Positions 1 through 11,112 of a DNA stretch of 64,000 nt are shown piece by piece. Made by a program: the position numbers and the translations under genes. The notes below the pieces were generated by a model, which was not told where the DNA came from, did no database searches, and worked only from the letters and a program-made list of their open reading frames with translations. How positions within the stretch are numbered: the first letter of the stretch is position 1; every line of letters begins with the position of its first letter. The DNA is from Merluccius polli. Lineage: Eukaryota > Chordata > Actinopteri > Gadiformes > Merlucciidae. The stretch spans positions 102,501-166,500 of the forward strand of contig JAOPHQ010000601.1 in the NCBI GenBank assembly GCA_030340625.1, written 5' to 3'.

Positions 1-172
1 CAACATCATGTGGCCGTACGAGTTGGCCAACGGAAAGTGGCTCCTGTATCCCGCCAGCCTGAAGTTTGAGAACCACCCGGACACACAGTGCACCTCCACA
101 GGGGCCCTCAACCCTCTGAAACTGTCTTACAACAAGACGACAGAGGAGGCCCCTCAGTCCCAACATTTGAGG
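1..172 (+). CDS. itga7: itga7 exon (first in window, partial)
   Basis: Reads NIMWPYELANGKWLLYP and onward in the frame of the ATG at 8, which is an internal Met and not a start. It ends AGG|GTAGGC at 172, phase 0. This is the calf-2 region of the integrin extracellular stalk. The upstream exon boundary is outside the window. Confidence 0.82.
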
Positions 173-1013
173 GTAGGCGGAGTGGTACATTTTGTATCAC
201 ATATTTAGACAATTACAATTTAATATCACAAATGATGTCCAAACCTACTTTTTTGTTTAGCGCTACAAAATGTCACAGAATATGTCAATGCTACATTACC
301 AGCTAGACGACTCATTATTTTCCAATTATTTGTATTTCCCCCCCAACTCTGCAACTGATTTCCCAATATTTTTTTTCCAATTGACTTTATGTTTCATGGT
401 GCTGCTCTAGCTGTGCGTTTGACCTGCTGTCACATGACCGTGTGTGTGTCTGTGTCTGACAGCATCAGGCGGGGAGGACGAGGCGTTCTCACCCTGAAGA
501 CGAGGGTCATGAGGGTCAGGTGATGACGAAGGGCAACGCGGGACGGCCTACACCGGCGGTGGCCGCCTCCGAGCGACGCAAGACCCTCAAACTGGTAAGA
601 TGTGGTGTGATGTAGGAACCCTAAAGGGAACAAGTCCACACACACAAACACACACACACCGAGCTTTTCTACACAACAGTGAGTGCGTCTGTTTGTAATG
701 CCTCTATATATAAAATAACATGCACTACAAATGTGTATTTATTCCACACAGACAATTCAATTTCATATGTTCTGCTTAATATTGATCCCATATTCCACAA
801 TTTCTTTCTCTCTCTCTCTCTCTGGTCTCCAGGACTGTCTGTTGGGTTACGCACGATGTGTACTGTTCCAGTGTCCCCTCTATAGTCTGGCGAGTCAGGC
901 AGTCCTCAAAATACATGCCAGGCTGTGGAACAGCACGTTCATAGAGGTAAGAAAAGGCCTGTCTCCTCCTCCTCCTCCTCCTCCTCCTCCTCCTCCTCCT
1001 CCTCCTCCTCCTC

Positions 1014-1082
<69 letters not shown>

Positions 1083-4000
1083 TTCTCATGATCCCCCCTC
1101 CTTCTTCTCTGCTCTGTCCCCAGGAGTTCCCATCCAACAGTGCTCTGGAGCTTGTGATCCGGGCAAACGTGACTGTGAAGTCCACCATCAAACACCTGCT
1201 CCTCAGGGATGCTGCTGCTAAGGTAGAAACCCCCCCGCCAGACGCACAAGGTCACGCCCATACCATCACTTCCATGAGTCCGTTTTTTCCCCATCTTTCC
1301 TGTAACCTTATGTATCCCCACAGACCCATCGGTATCAATGGCTCAAGTACCTGCGTTGTCGACACCAAAACAGACATCTTTTCCTTTGAACTTACATTAT
1401 TATCCTATAGCATCTTTATTAATATTGTAGTGGCATTTCTGGGCATTTCGAATTGTATACTTCTATTTATCGATCAGCAACAATCAACATGTGTAATATT
1501 GATCACATTCCACAAATATTCATATTTCTGTAGGTATACCAAAGCAAAAGCTTTTTTTTCTTTACAAGTACCCTCTGGAAGCTGATGACGGTCCCCAATC
1601 ACTAGATTTAGCGGATGTTATTTTCCAAAGCCACTTCCAGCCAAGGCCGACGCAATCAAGGCATACGATCACTACGGCAGAACGAGAACATTTGAGTGCT
1701 GCGCCAGCGAACTTGCAACAACAAGGGTGCTGTTAGCGAAACAAATGTTGATCCGATGTTAGATTGCAATTCTACGTGATTACGTTTTGAGCTTTGCAGA
1801 CTTTATGACGGAGGGAGAGAACTATCCACACATACATTTGGGAAGTGCAGGATCCCTTGTTCAGTAGACTGGACGTGATCTCGCGATGTGACCGCACAGT
1901 CGGTGCCAGTAGTCTGCCGCTCGCAGGCTGGACACCGCGGTGTTGTAAGGAGGAGGCTTTAGGAGACATTGAGTGTGAGAAGGAGGCTATGCAGCCAGCT
2001 GCCACGTCGTCTGCCCAGGACACCGAGCTAAGAAGACTTGCAGACATATTCTTGGCTTTCGGCTTAATCCTTATCCTCCCACATTCTTCTACAGAGTTAT
2101 CTCTATGATTCTTATGCACGGTGCTATTTCATTAATCCACTCGTCCACGGCTGCAATAACAGTGGCAACTCGCAGATAAATATGACACAAGAGAAAACAC
2201 ACATACTAAAAATTGTATACGAGATCATAGCCCAACTGATACAGGGTGAGCCGGGCCAATGTTAGCTGATCACAGCTATATTCTATCATCATTCATAGGG
2301 GCTATGTTTGTATTGGTTATATTGACCGATGTGCAACACAACATATATGTCAAATGCACAGTAAATGCAGTTGGTAAGACAAGGAGGCGTGTGTGTGATG
2401 TACTGTGTGTTGGCCCCTCCAGGCTACGGTGACGGTGTACCCGGAGCCCGGCCTGGCCGACCACTACCAGATCCCCTGGTGGATCATCATCATCGCCATC
2501 CTGGCGGGCGTCCTGCTGCTCCTGCTGCTGGTCGGCCTCCTGTGGAAGGTAACCCCCGCCGACCCGAACCGCCGCAGTAGTAGTAATGTATTTCAGGCAG
2601 TAAGCCAGGAGAGGCCGTGGTTTACAGTGATTTTGGAACAGCTAGGGGGGCGTTGTGAGGCACGACGCAAACAAATCATCGTTCTTCCGCCAAAGAAATA
2701 TAGTTCATCCAGACAGCAAAATGGTTGCCAAGTAACACAGGCTAGCATACAGGCTAATCAGGCTTTAGAGATCGGGGGTGATCGTTAACATTTAGAGATT
2801 GTCGGCGCATTAATACTGTGAAGTGTTCATAGGTTTGTGTTTGTAGAGTATGTTACATCGGCTTCGAGCCAATCAGAATCAAGGACCGGATCTATCTGTT
2901 TTATAAACATGGGTATATATGGGTATATTTATTATTATCAGCTTGAGTCGTAACTCGGTCCAATCCATGGTCATGAGAATCCACTGGATCAATTTGTCAG
3001 GGATAATGAGTTTTAAACACCTACACAGTCTAAGTTCAATGCAGGTTTAAATGTTGATATATTTTAAATAGTCATTTTGAATAGATCTCCAGTTTCTCTA
3101 AAGGAGCGTCACCTCATTCCTGCCACTCCCTCTCATGTTTTCCTACATGTCGTTATTCAGTTTAATCAGTTACTTCTTTCTGCATTATTTATTTCTGTCC
3201 CGTACAATTTATTCCTTCATTGTTCATTCCTCTGAATTATTTCTCTCCTGTTCTCCTTCTGTGTCTGTCTCTCTGTTTCTATTTCCTACCTCCTTCTCCA
3301 CACTAAAAACCTCCGCACCTTACTCTATCATTCCTTTTAAAACATTTCACTCTTCCGTCCGCCTCTTTCCCTCTCTCTCTCTTGTCATTCGTCCTCCATT
3401 ACGTCTGTCTCTCCCCTCCAAACTGTCCCTCATTCGCCTCCATTCTGTCTCGTCCTCCCTCTCCACTCTTGCTCCATCCATCGCTCCTCCTATCTCTCCT
3501 GGTTGTCCTCCGCTCGGTGCGTCCGACTCCCCCCCCTGCCCGTACGTCCTCCTCCTCTGTGGCGGGTTGTTGAACCTGCCAGTGTGGATTCTTCAAGCGC
3601 AGCCAGCCGCGCCGCCACTATGAGACGGAGCTGTACAGCGCCCAGCTGGGGGTCCAGCCCTCGGAGGCGGAGAAGCAGGCCTCTGAGCTATAGGGTCACC
3701 ACCCACCCCCCCCACAAATACCCCCCCCCCCCCCCCCCCCCACCAAACCCATTTTCTCTGGCCTGCTCTCCCCCTCCATCCCCCAAAGCGGTAAAGAAGC
3801 CTCACCCCCCCCCCCCCCCTCCTCCTACCCCTGGCTTTAATGGTGTTGGTGTGCAGAGCAGGAGCATGGTGGTGCCACAGCTTTGATCGTCTGTTTGGGG
3901 TGGTGTTCAGTATGGCCGCCGCCAGGCAAGCAAGCGAATTATGGTGGCGACGCGTGTTTGACTAACGACACACACAGGGAACACAAGTAACCTAACACCG

Positions 4001-6828
4001 GATTTACACCGGGGACGTCTGCGTCGCGTTACGGCTGCGTCGCGTTACGGCTGCGTCGCGTTACGCCGCTTGCCCACTGCATGCGTCCGTCAACGGACGA
4101 CGGAAGGCGTGTCTGACGGATGGGGGCGTCGATCTGATTAGCTGACGGATCCGTCGCGGCCTGAAAAGTTAAAATTTTCTCAACTTCTCAACGCAACGGA
4201 CGGAGCCGACTTGACGGAAGGAGCCACAATGCATTGCGGCTCCGCCCCATTGAAAGTCAATGGGATGCGTTGACGGACGCATGCAGTGGGCAAGCGGCGT
4301 TACGGCTGCGTCCTCTGCCCTGCGTCAATTTACAGCGGACGCGTTACGGCAGCGTAGCGTTGCCTTGCGAGCCAGCCGTATTCACGCGAGATCGCGAGAT
4401 CATGCGATAATGCTGAATGTACGTGAGACCGCGAGACTGTGCTTCTCCGACGTTGAAAAAAGGATGATTTATTTCGTAAATTATTTTACGTTGCTCCACT
4501 TCGACAATCAGTCTCTCGTCGTCCGTGTTGCCGACCCTCTGAGAACCTTTGATTGATTGACTGCTGACCCTGGTGCCACCGGTCATGACGTAATGTTGAT
4601 GTGAAGTTGTGATAGGCTACATGAGCTGAGTATTGTGTTTTATTTTGAAAATTGACCGGATGCTCCATGGCTTTTACTATTTCACTTCCTGCCCGGTCGG
4701 TCTGCTCTTTTCTAAATTGACGCGTTTCAGCAGCGTCTCGCATCAAAAATAGAACGCTGCGTAAAGATAGCGTCGCGGCTGCGGCGCGCCGCTCCTGGGA
4801 CGCAGCTGAGACGTTACGCAGCGCGCCCGGTGTAAATGCTCTCATTGACTAGAGTGGCAGCGATCAGCAGCGGCGAACGCGACGCAGCCGTAACGCGACG
4901 CAGACGTCCCCGGTGTAAATGAGCCTTAACTCGCTTTACGTTTGACGGCTTACGATTGCTGTGTGTTCACATCAGATGCGAATGAAGCTGCAAAGACGCT
5001 TCGGTCGCTCATAAATATCGCTGCAAATATTTCTGTTCGCTTTTGTCGCTCAAGTAGCTCATTCCGATTGGTTGTCAGTGTTTTGCAGCCGAAACGCGTC
5101 ATAGTTAGCCTGGCAAGCCAGACCTACATCAGAAAGATGTAAGGTCTGGCTCAGCTCCATTGGCAGTGTGGGCGGGATAAACGGTTGTCTTTCAAGTTCC
5201 CTCTGCACGCAATAGGATAGCGCTACAACCAATCAGAGCAACGAAGAAGGTGACGTAGTCAGAGCGACGGCTCTGACTACGTAATTAATCAAAACTCAGA
5301 ATAAATATTTATTTTCGAGGAAAGACTTCAGTGCCGTTCTTTGTTCTTTTCTCAAATAAAATGTTAACTTCAAGTCTTGAAGAGTCGCGGCCAAAGCCGA
5401 GTGGAAAGACAACCGTTCGCCAGCAGCAGCAGCCATTGTTTACCTAACACAGAACCGTCGCATTTCTGTCGTCATTAGGTAGCCCGGCTTTCGACTCCGC
5501 CCCTCACGCTGTGATTGGTCAGACATACAAGACATAATTGGTGTTTCCAGCACCAAAAAGCGGACGGAGCTTTGCTAGACTACACTAGCTGCCAAATAAA
5601 TTTGCTGCCGCTAGGGGGTGTCTAGAGTTCTAGGCTACGTCATAGTAGTAATTTGCATAAAGTTCAGCCGTCTTCAACTTTTTTTGGCCGCTGGTAGTGT
5701 TTGTCGCTTGTGTCGCTTTGGTCGCTCTTGCCCATAGAAAGTGAATGACTTCTGGTGATTTGGCAGCTCAAATCGCTTCTGATGTGAACACACAGTTACT
5801 GTTAAATATTCAGAGATTATTCACGCAAGGTTATCTTATTTTATCTTATTCTAATTCATACCGCTTGAAATAAAAAGCGAATTTCTCGAATGAACAATTT
5901 CAATACAATATAAGCAGTTGGTTAACAGCAAAACTTTAACGAAACAACAATGCTAAAGTAAAGAACTACAACGGCAATATCAATACGTCTCATCTGCGCT
6001 GCGTCTTTGCTGTGCCTATCGGCCAACAATGGATACGTTTCCCATCGATATCTCTCACCACACAGGCCTTCGGGAAAGCTGTTTGTGTTGTAGTTGTGTT
6101 TTGTGTTGTGGTTGTGTCTCTGCGGTTGGCCTGGCAGTGTGTGTTTAGTGTTTCTTTTTCTATTCACTTGTTCATTCTGGCGGTGGTTCTGAGTGGTCCA
6201 CTTCACATGGAGTTTGTCCTTCCCACCGCCACATCCTTCCACACTATTCTCCTCCACCTCGCCTCCTCCCCCATCTTACTCCTCCACCTCTAACTCACTC
6301 TTAGCTCTTAAGCCAGAATGAACGTTTCAATAGGTGCGCTTTGTCCTGTGTCCTGTGTCCTGTGTGTGTGTGTGTTTGTGTGTGTGTTTGCTTTCCTCAC
6401 AGTGGCACTTTTGAGAGTGGAGCGTGCGGTTCGAGTCCCTTCACAATGAAACCGAATTAAAATGTAAAGCATGTGGCTGTGCACTTTGTTGTGTCCGTTT
6501 TTCTACGACAAACGAAGTGCTTTCTGCCCTCCGCTCTGTATTTAATATATTGACCAGGACAGCACATTCCTGGAATACATTGAACAAACCGACGCCCTTG
6601 GAAGCGCCACAGAGTATTTACATATTTCTTTCTTCCTCCTTTTCATCTTTTTTCTTTGGCTCCGGCCCACAGTGTGGCTTTTTCCGGCGGGCCCACTACA
6701 AAGACAAGGTGCCCCAGTACAACGCGGTGAAGATCCCTCGCCAGGACAGACCTCAGTTCTCCACGGAGAAGCCGGGGTCCGTCCAGAAGAAGGAATGGAC
6801 CACCCACTGGAGCGACAGCGCCTCCTAG
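1..6828 (+). CDS. itga7: Integrin alpha-7-like, 3' part of gene (light chain, membrane span, alternative tails)
   Basis: Laminin-binding integrin alpha subunit; with beta-1 it would link basement-membrane laminin to the cytoskeleton at the plasma membrane. Exons seen are 1-172, 463-594, 833-946, 1124-1222, 2423-2548, then tail exon A (3583-3693) or B (6673-6828). All junctions are phase 0 with GT-AG sites. Recognisable stretches are MWPYELANGKWLLYP, the basic RTRR cleavage motif, RLWNSTFIE, LVIRANVTVKS, a hydrophobic span preceded by PWW, and membrane-proximal CGFFKR or CGFFRR. The ELANGKWLLYP and CPLYS segments fit alpha-7 better than alpha-3 or alpha-6 as I remember those families, and A/B tails occur only in the alpha-3/6/7 group. 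The propeller and most of the heavy chain lie upstream of the window. The paralogue name is an inference; membership of the alpha-3/6/7 group is firm. Confidence 0.85.
463..594 (+). CDS. itga7: itga7 exon with furin-type cleavage site
   Basis: 44 codons between an AG acceptor at 461-462 and ACTG|GTAAGA. It starts HQAGRTRRSHPEDEG. The RTRR motif matches the proprotein-convertase site that splits laminin-binding alpha chains into heavy and light chains. The hydrophilic, poorly conserved surroundings are typical of that linker. Confidence 0.75.
833..946 (+). CDS. itga7: itga7 exon (calf-2)
   Basis: 38 codons with two Cys pairs' worth of cysteines (DCLLGYARC, FQCPLYS) and the conserved RLWNSTFIE, including an N-glycosylation sequon NST. 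Flanks are CTCCAG and GTAAGA. Confidence 0.85.
961..1083. repeat. (CTC)n followed by (CT)n microsatellite
   Basis: About 55 bases of CTC repeats run directly into about 60 bases of CT repeats, starting 15 bases after one itga7 exon and ending 40 bases before the next. Confidence 0.95.
1124..1222 (+). CDS. itga7: itga7 exon (membrane-proximal ectodomain)
   Basis: 33 codons, EFPSNSALELVIRANVTV onward to LLLRDAAAK, matching the alpha-7 light chain. Includes sequon NVT. The acceptor lies about 40 bases after a long CT microsatellite; the donor is AAG|GTAGAA. Confidence 0.85.
1223..2422 (+). other. itga7 intron before the transmembrane exon
   Basis: Unique, moderately AT-rich sequence. I see no exon, transposon end or tandem repeat in it. 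Confidence 0.6.
2423..2548 (+). CDS. itga7: itga7 transmembrane exon
   Basis: 42 codons: ATVTVYPEPGLADHYQ, then a PWW motif and about 23 hydrophobic residues rich in Ile and Leu ending LLWK. The lysine marks the cytoplasmic face. The donor is AAG|GTAACC, phase 0, so either downstream tail exon can be joined. Confidence 0.88.
2549..3582 (+). other. itga7 intron before tail exon A
   Basis: Ordinary intronic sequence turning strongly pyrimidine-rich from about 3100 to the acceptor at 3581-3582. Long apparent frames in 3135-3623 are a by-product of this T/C-rich stretch. Confidence 0.6.
3583..3693 (+). CDS. itga7: itga7 alternative tail exon A
   Basis: 37 codons beginning CGFFKRSQPRRHYETELY and ending QASEL before TAG at 3691-3693. 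It resembles the A-type tails of alpha-6 and alpha-3 (a YxAxLxxQPSExE pattern). Inclusion of this exon would end the protein here; skipping it joins the membrane exon to exon B. A GTAAAG at 3791 could be its downstream donor, but that is only a guess. Confidence 0.82.
   Translation, partial: CGFFKRSQPRRHYETELYSAQLGVQPSEAEKQASEL
3713..3822. repeat. C-rich low-complexity tracts
   Basis: Two poly-C runs (about 3720-3740 and 3804-3820) lie just after the exon A stop codon. Homopolymers of this kind are prone to assembly length errors. Confidence 0.8.
4002..4920. mobile_element. Outer inverted-repeat (foldback) element
   Basis: Begins ATTTACACCGGGGACGTCTG and ends with its reverse complement. 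The arms are about 43 bases and contain a short tandem of GCTGCGTCGCGTTACG. There is no transposase frame, so it is non-autonomous. I see no convincing target-site duplication. It is interrupted by the smaller element at 4066-4297. Confidence 0.75.
4066..4297. mobile_element. Nested palindromic MITE
   Basis: Has 30-base perfect terminal inverted repeats starting CCGCTTGCCCACTGCATGCG. The flanks are CGTTACG at 4059-4065 and 4298-4304, a 7-base direct repeat (8 if the adjoining G is counted). A CCCATTGAAAGTCAATGGG palindrome sits inside. The flanking host is itself a GCGTCGCGTTACG tandem, which weakens the target-duplication reading a little. Confidence 0.78.
4958..5795. mobile_element. MITE with CTGTGTGTTCACATCAGA termini, split by a second insertion
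   Basis: An 18-base perfect terminal repeat lies at 4959-4976 and, inverted, at 5778-5795; it extends imperfectly to about 45 bases (GAAGCTGCAAA versus GAGCTGCCAAA). It encloses the 532-bp element at 5106-5637. No transposase is present and I see no clear target duplication. Confidence 0.75.
5106..5637. mobile_element. Element with 9-bp target-site duplication, copy 1
   Basis: Starts TAGCCTGGCAAGCCAGACC and ends GAGTTCTAGGCTA. It is flanked by CGTCATAGT on both sides (5097-5105 and 5638-5646). It contains two strong internal hairpins, one near the left end (GCCAGACC...GGTCTGGC) and one at about 5252-5281 (GTAGTCAGAGC...GCTCTGACTAC). There is no coding capacity. A near-identical copy lies at 26256-26778. 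Confidence 0.88.
6673..6828 (+). CDS. itga7: itga7 alternative tail exon B
   Basis: 52 codons starting CGFFRRAHYKDKVPQYNAVK, with the VPQYxAVKIPRxDRxQF core found in B-type tails of alpha-7, and ending THWSDSAS before TAG at 6826-6828. The acceptor is CCCACAG and phase 0 matches the membrane exon. The VPQY core is the strongest single argument for alpha-7. Confidence 0.88.
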   Translation, partial: CGFFRRAHYKDKVPQYNAVKIPRQDRPQFSTEKPGSVQKKEWTTHWSDSAS

Positions 6829-7083
6829 CCCGCCCCGTGTGCACTGCAACCGACCCCAAACACTCGTAACACGTTTTAAATCCCTCACCCGCGGGTTGAG
6901 CTGCTGCGGACTAGCGGCGCCTGGCGACAGCGATTGACCTTAAGGCGCGCGGGGACCCGATGATGACATCATGAACTGCCTCCGCTCGTCGTACTGCAGC
7001 AATATTAGCATACTCACTGTGCGTTATTGCCTGAGCTGATCTTTCTATCTTTTGCCTTTTTCGCACACCCATGTCATAACATC

Positions 7084-7120
<37 letters not shown>

Positions 7121-8720
7121 AGGGCATGGGGATTGTCTATATTTGCACTGCATGTCTATTTCCCCATTTACAGTTAATACTGTTGACTCTCTCATAGATC
7201 AATAGTCAAGAGCGTTGCTCGTTCGATGCCTCACAGCCTCCACAAGCAGCGCTGAAATAGACTTCACACACACACACGCCAGCAATATTGAGCGACACAG
7301 CAAAGGAGATTGGAACACACACACACACACACACAACTTGTATGGAGGAATGTTTAAAGGTACGTTGGGCAACGTTGTTCAATGTGACCAAGAAGCAGCC
7401 TGTGAACACAAGCTTCTTGCCTTAACTGCTGTCTAAACAAATCTAATATGGTCAAAAACATATATTTTATATAACATGTTTTTGGGAGTTCTTTTAATGA
7501 TACTTGTTTAAAATGGGAAGCGCTCAGTTGGTTACAAATAGAAGTTGTACCTCATCCGATGTGCTGTGTTTTTGGTTTAGGTTTAAGAGCCAGAAAATGG
7601 TGTGACTTTTTGTTTGTGTGTAATTCTATTCAGATACACACAATGCCCATCATAGTAGGAGCCTGTTTTTTATTTTAGTTTATGGTTAGCTATGATCTTA
7701 AATGAATGTATTATAACCATTCTTTACAACAATTTCTTGTTGTCTGAGTGAACTTGAATAAGATCAGGAAAGATGCAACGCAGCTTGCAAAATGCTGACC
7801 AGCTATAATAAGAGCACTGCTATCAGATGAAAACCTCATAGTTTCATCTGATAGTTTTATCTGCTAAGGAACTAGCCTGATTAGCTCATTTGACAATATA
7901 TACCTTTTGGTTTGTTTGATGTCTTTGAATAGCTCTCGTGGGTCAAATGTCCATTAAGGTATATCAAAATAATAGAATTTCCTATACTTTCAATAACAAA
8001 ACACACTGTATTCCCACATATATTTGTGTAAATAAAATAAAATAAATGTATGAGGTTTCAGATAACAGGACCGTTTTTGTAAAAGGGGATGTCATCTCCT
8101 TTGTAAAAAAAATTACAAATTTTCATCAAATTATTTGATGAAATGTAGCCTACTAACCTGCTTGAAACTATGTACCTGGAGAAAGGGCCTGTACCAACCA
8201 GGATATAATTTAAAATTATTACTTTGGTACTTACATTTCTAATTGCATACAATTAAGTGCCTTATTTTAAAACTGGCATATGTGGCGCTACTGTATTGGG
8301 GGAGAGAAAATAACTTAAAATGCTGCCTTCAAGTATCTATTGAAAACCTATAGAAGTGCGGATGCATCCCAGCTCATTGGAAACCAACTGGGCTTGAGGG
8401 AAGGTTCCCCAGAGAGGGAATATGTCTGCCAGGAGCGAGACCTGTTTGTAAGAACAGCATTGGAAAAATAAGAAACGTACGTTTGGCAAGTACATTGGCA
8501 CATAACACGGACTTTGAGCGGGCGTGTCGGTGCATTTGGGTGCAGGAAGCGGCCATGGCGCATGTACAAGGAGCTTGTTTTAGGTATTGCTGGACAATCT
8601 TGTGATAGATGCATGAACGTTATATTGCTGATCTGACGCCATCCCTTTGTTTTTTTGTTCAATGTTTTATTTATTTTTGTTTGGATGCACTGTTTTAACA
8701 TTGTAAATAAAATAAAAAAT
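6829..8720 (+). other. itga7: Probable itga7 3' untranslated region
   Basis: Non-coding sequence after the exon B stop. Candidate polyadenylation signals are the AATAAA cluster at about 8034-8046 and AATAAA near 8706-8712. It contains AC microsatellites at 7086-7115 and 7320-7336. The exact end cannot be set without transcripts. Confidence 0.45.
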
Positions 8721-8922
8721 ACTGATTAGAATACATTTACATATGTCGTGTTGAATAGAAATTGAAACGATTTTACAGAGGCAGTTGTTGCTCGGAGACT
8801 TATTGTGGTCATTTGTCCTTCCCACACAAGAGGGAGCCATTACTCACATTGTTCATTGTTGAAATGGGCCTACAGCCATGGTTTAAATACTAGGACTGAA
8901 TACAAGACTAACTACATAGGAG

Positions 8923-8993
8923 ATCCCATCCCATATTACATACATGTCTTAATATGCAGGCCATGCAGACATGTATGTATGTAATATGGGATG
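8923..8993. repeat. Short perfect-arm palindrome
   Basis: Arms of about 24-27 bases (CCCATCCCATATTACATACA and its inverse complement TGTATGTAATATGGGATG) surround a loop of about 20 bases. It may be a minimal foldback element or a structured RNA in the opposite direction. Confidence 0.7.
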
Positions 8994-9188
8994 TGGAATC
9001 ATGTAACATGAAATCCTACTGTAACATACAGTATATTCAAGGTTATGTTGCCCCCTATTGAACACACACTTATTACTATCACTTATTACTATTACGAACA
9101 TGGAATAAAGAATTGTATTCATTATTGATTGTGCTACATTAAACCACACACACTTCAGCCTAAGGCAGAAATATCTCCTGTGAATCGT

Positions 9189-9197
9189 GTGTGTGTG

Positions 9198-9237
<40 letters not shown>

Positions 9238-9400
9238 TGTGTGCGCTCTCTGGTGGAATAAGTGGAGTGTCACCCATTAGGTTTGTTTATAAGCCAAATC
9301 AGTTAATGTGTTATTCCACATAGGGTAAGTCACTGATTGACGTCACACACACACACACACACACGGACACACACACAGACTCTCTCTCACACACACACGC
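9189..9400. repeat. (GT)n and (AC)n microsatellites
   Basis: GT tract at about 9189-9243 and AC-rich tract at about 9346-9400, in the itga7-npff intergenic region. The rest of 8721-10200 is AT-rich and shows no gene. Confidence 0.9.
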
Positions 9401-10227
9401 TTTTGCAACACATTAATTATATGATGTCTATACTTAATTTAAGTTTGAGAGTACTCTGCTGAGATGATGAAATATCATTCTGGCCCGACAAGAGAAATGT
9501 TTAAGATATATCCAAAATATCCTCCTGTATTATAGGGATATAACGTAGGATATGTTTGTTATCTAAATATTCACACAAACACAACCTATAGTTATTGATT
9601 AAAACCAGTGTTCTCAATGATGCTATGGTGGGTCTCTTTTTGTATGTATTTCCTTGTTTACATATATACAGACTACATATGAGTATTTATGTGAAAATGG
9701 AAATATGTAATAATATGCAATATATAAATATGGTGATTATTAACTTCATTACTCATTATATCAGGGTACATTACATACATACATTGTTCAGTGGTAGTTT
9801 CATCAAGTTTTTTTTTTCTTTTTGTATTTGTATTTTAGCAATAAAGGTTACAGTTTTCCAGTACATTATTAGTGCATTCATTGTAACACAATTAGGATTA
9901 TTGACGTTCAGTCACCGTGTGACACCGTGTGTCACCGCCCGTTCATCCGAGGACTAGGCTGATGCGAGTCCATTTACATGGATTTATCTGTTTAATAACC
10001 TGGAGAGCCACGTTGTGTTGGCCCCCAGGGGCCCCATAAGACGACACCCCCGGCTCTCCATCTGCACTAATGCCCTGATCCTTCTAAATGGACCTGGTGG
10101 ACACCCAGAGTGCTCAGCGCCCCCCCGCCTGTCCCCCCGTCCCCGCCTGTCCCCCCGTCCCACCTCTCAGCATCCTGCTCCCTGGGGGGTCCAGTGACAG
10201 GTTGTCGTCATGGGGAGGGTGTATATC

Positions 10228-10237
10228 CTATATAAGA
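10228..10237 (+). promoter_or_regulatory. npff: npff TATA box
   Basis: CTATATAAGA sits about 170 bases before the npff start codon, in otherwise GC-rich DNA. A start of transcription near 10260 would leave a 5' leader of about 140 bases without an intron. Confidence 0.6.
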
Positions 10238-10398
10238 GTGGGCTGGGGGGGTGCTGACTTCATTGAAGTTGTACTGGACCCTGCAAGCTCACAACAGTCC
10301 TTGAACAAGCGTGGAGAGGAGAAGACCCCTCTGGCCTGACCTCCGCCGCCTGCCGCTCCTCACCTTAAAACATCAGCTTCTATCATCAGTCTGACTCC

Positions 10399-10548
10399 AT
10401 GGACGCCACGGCCGCGCTGACGCTCCTAGCTCTGGTATTGGCCGCGGCCGGTGTCAATCACGCAGTGCAGGAGCAAGGACCGGGGGACACCAACGATATC
10501 CTGCCTGACAGCATGGAGGAGAACATGGCCGACCGCCTCCTGGAGCTG
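10399..10548 (+). CDS. npff: npff exon 1
   Basis: 50 codons: signal peptide, then an acidic spacer (MEENMADRLLEL). Donor CTG|GTGAGA. Confidence 0.9.
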
Positions 10549-11061
10549 GTGAGATGGGCGGATCATCGTATCAGTCATATTACCGACTAGAAACCGCACA
10601 GTTTGTATTAGAACTGTTATGCCTTAGACTAAACGACGGACTATAGCACAATGGTTTGAGATGTGTTTTGTTGTAGAAAATGAACGGTGCTCCCACACTC
10701 CCTTATGGGAAATGTTGTCCGCTCATGGCAGTGTTTGGTTTTTACCTAGTTATAATTTTTTTTTTTCATTACAGTGATATTGAATTAATAAAAGTGTAGA
10801 GATTTGTGCATTTTATAGTATTTGTCTGTCTAAGAGTTGTAAGTGAAAGTGTGTCATTTGTAGACCTAAAATTGGTATTCTTTCTGTGTGTGTGTGTGTG
10901 CGCGCACATGCACGCGCATGTGTGTGTGTCTGTGTGACCCAGCTGAATGATGATATAGATAACCGGGTGGACGACCGCCTGCTGATGTCAGCACTGAGGT
11001 CTCTGCTACTGGGATCCCAGAGAGACACCAGGAACTCTGTCCTCCACCAGCCCCAGAGGTG

Positions 11062-11112
<51 letters not shown>

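Noticed and set aside
4260..4845. Frames on both strands of about 100 residues
   Set aside because: They lie wholly inside inverted-repeat elements and show no known domain.
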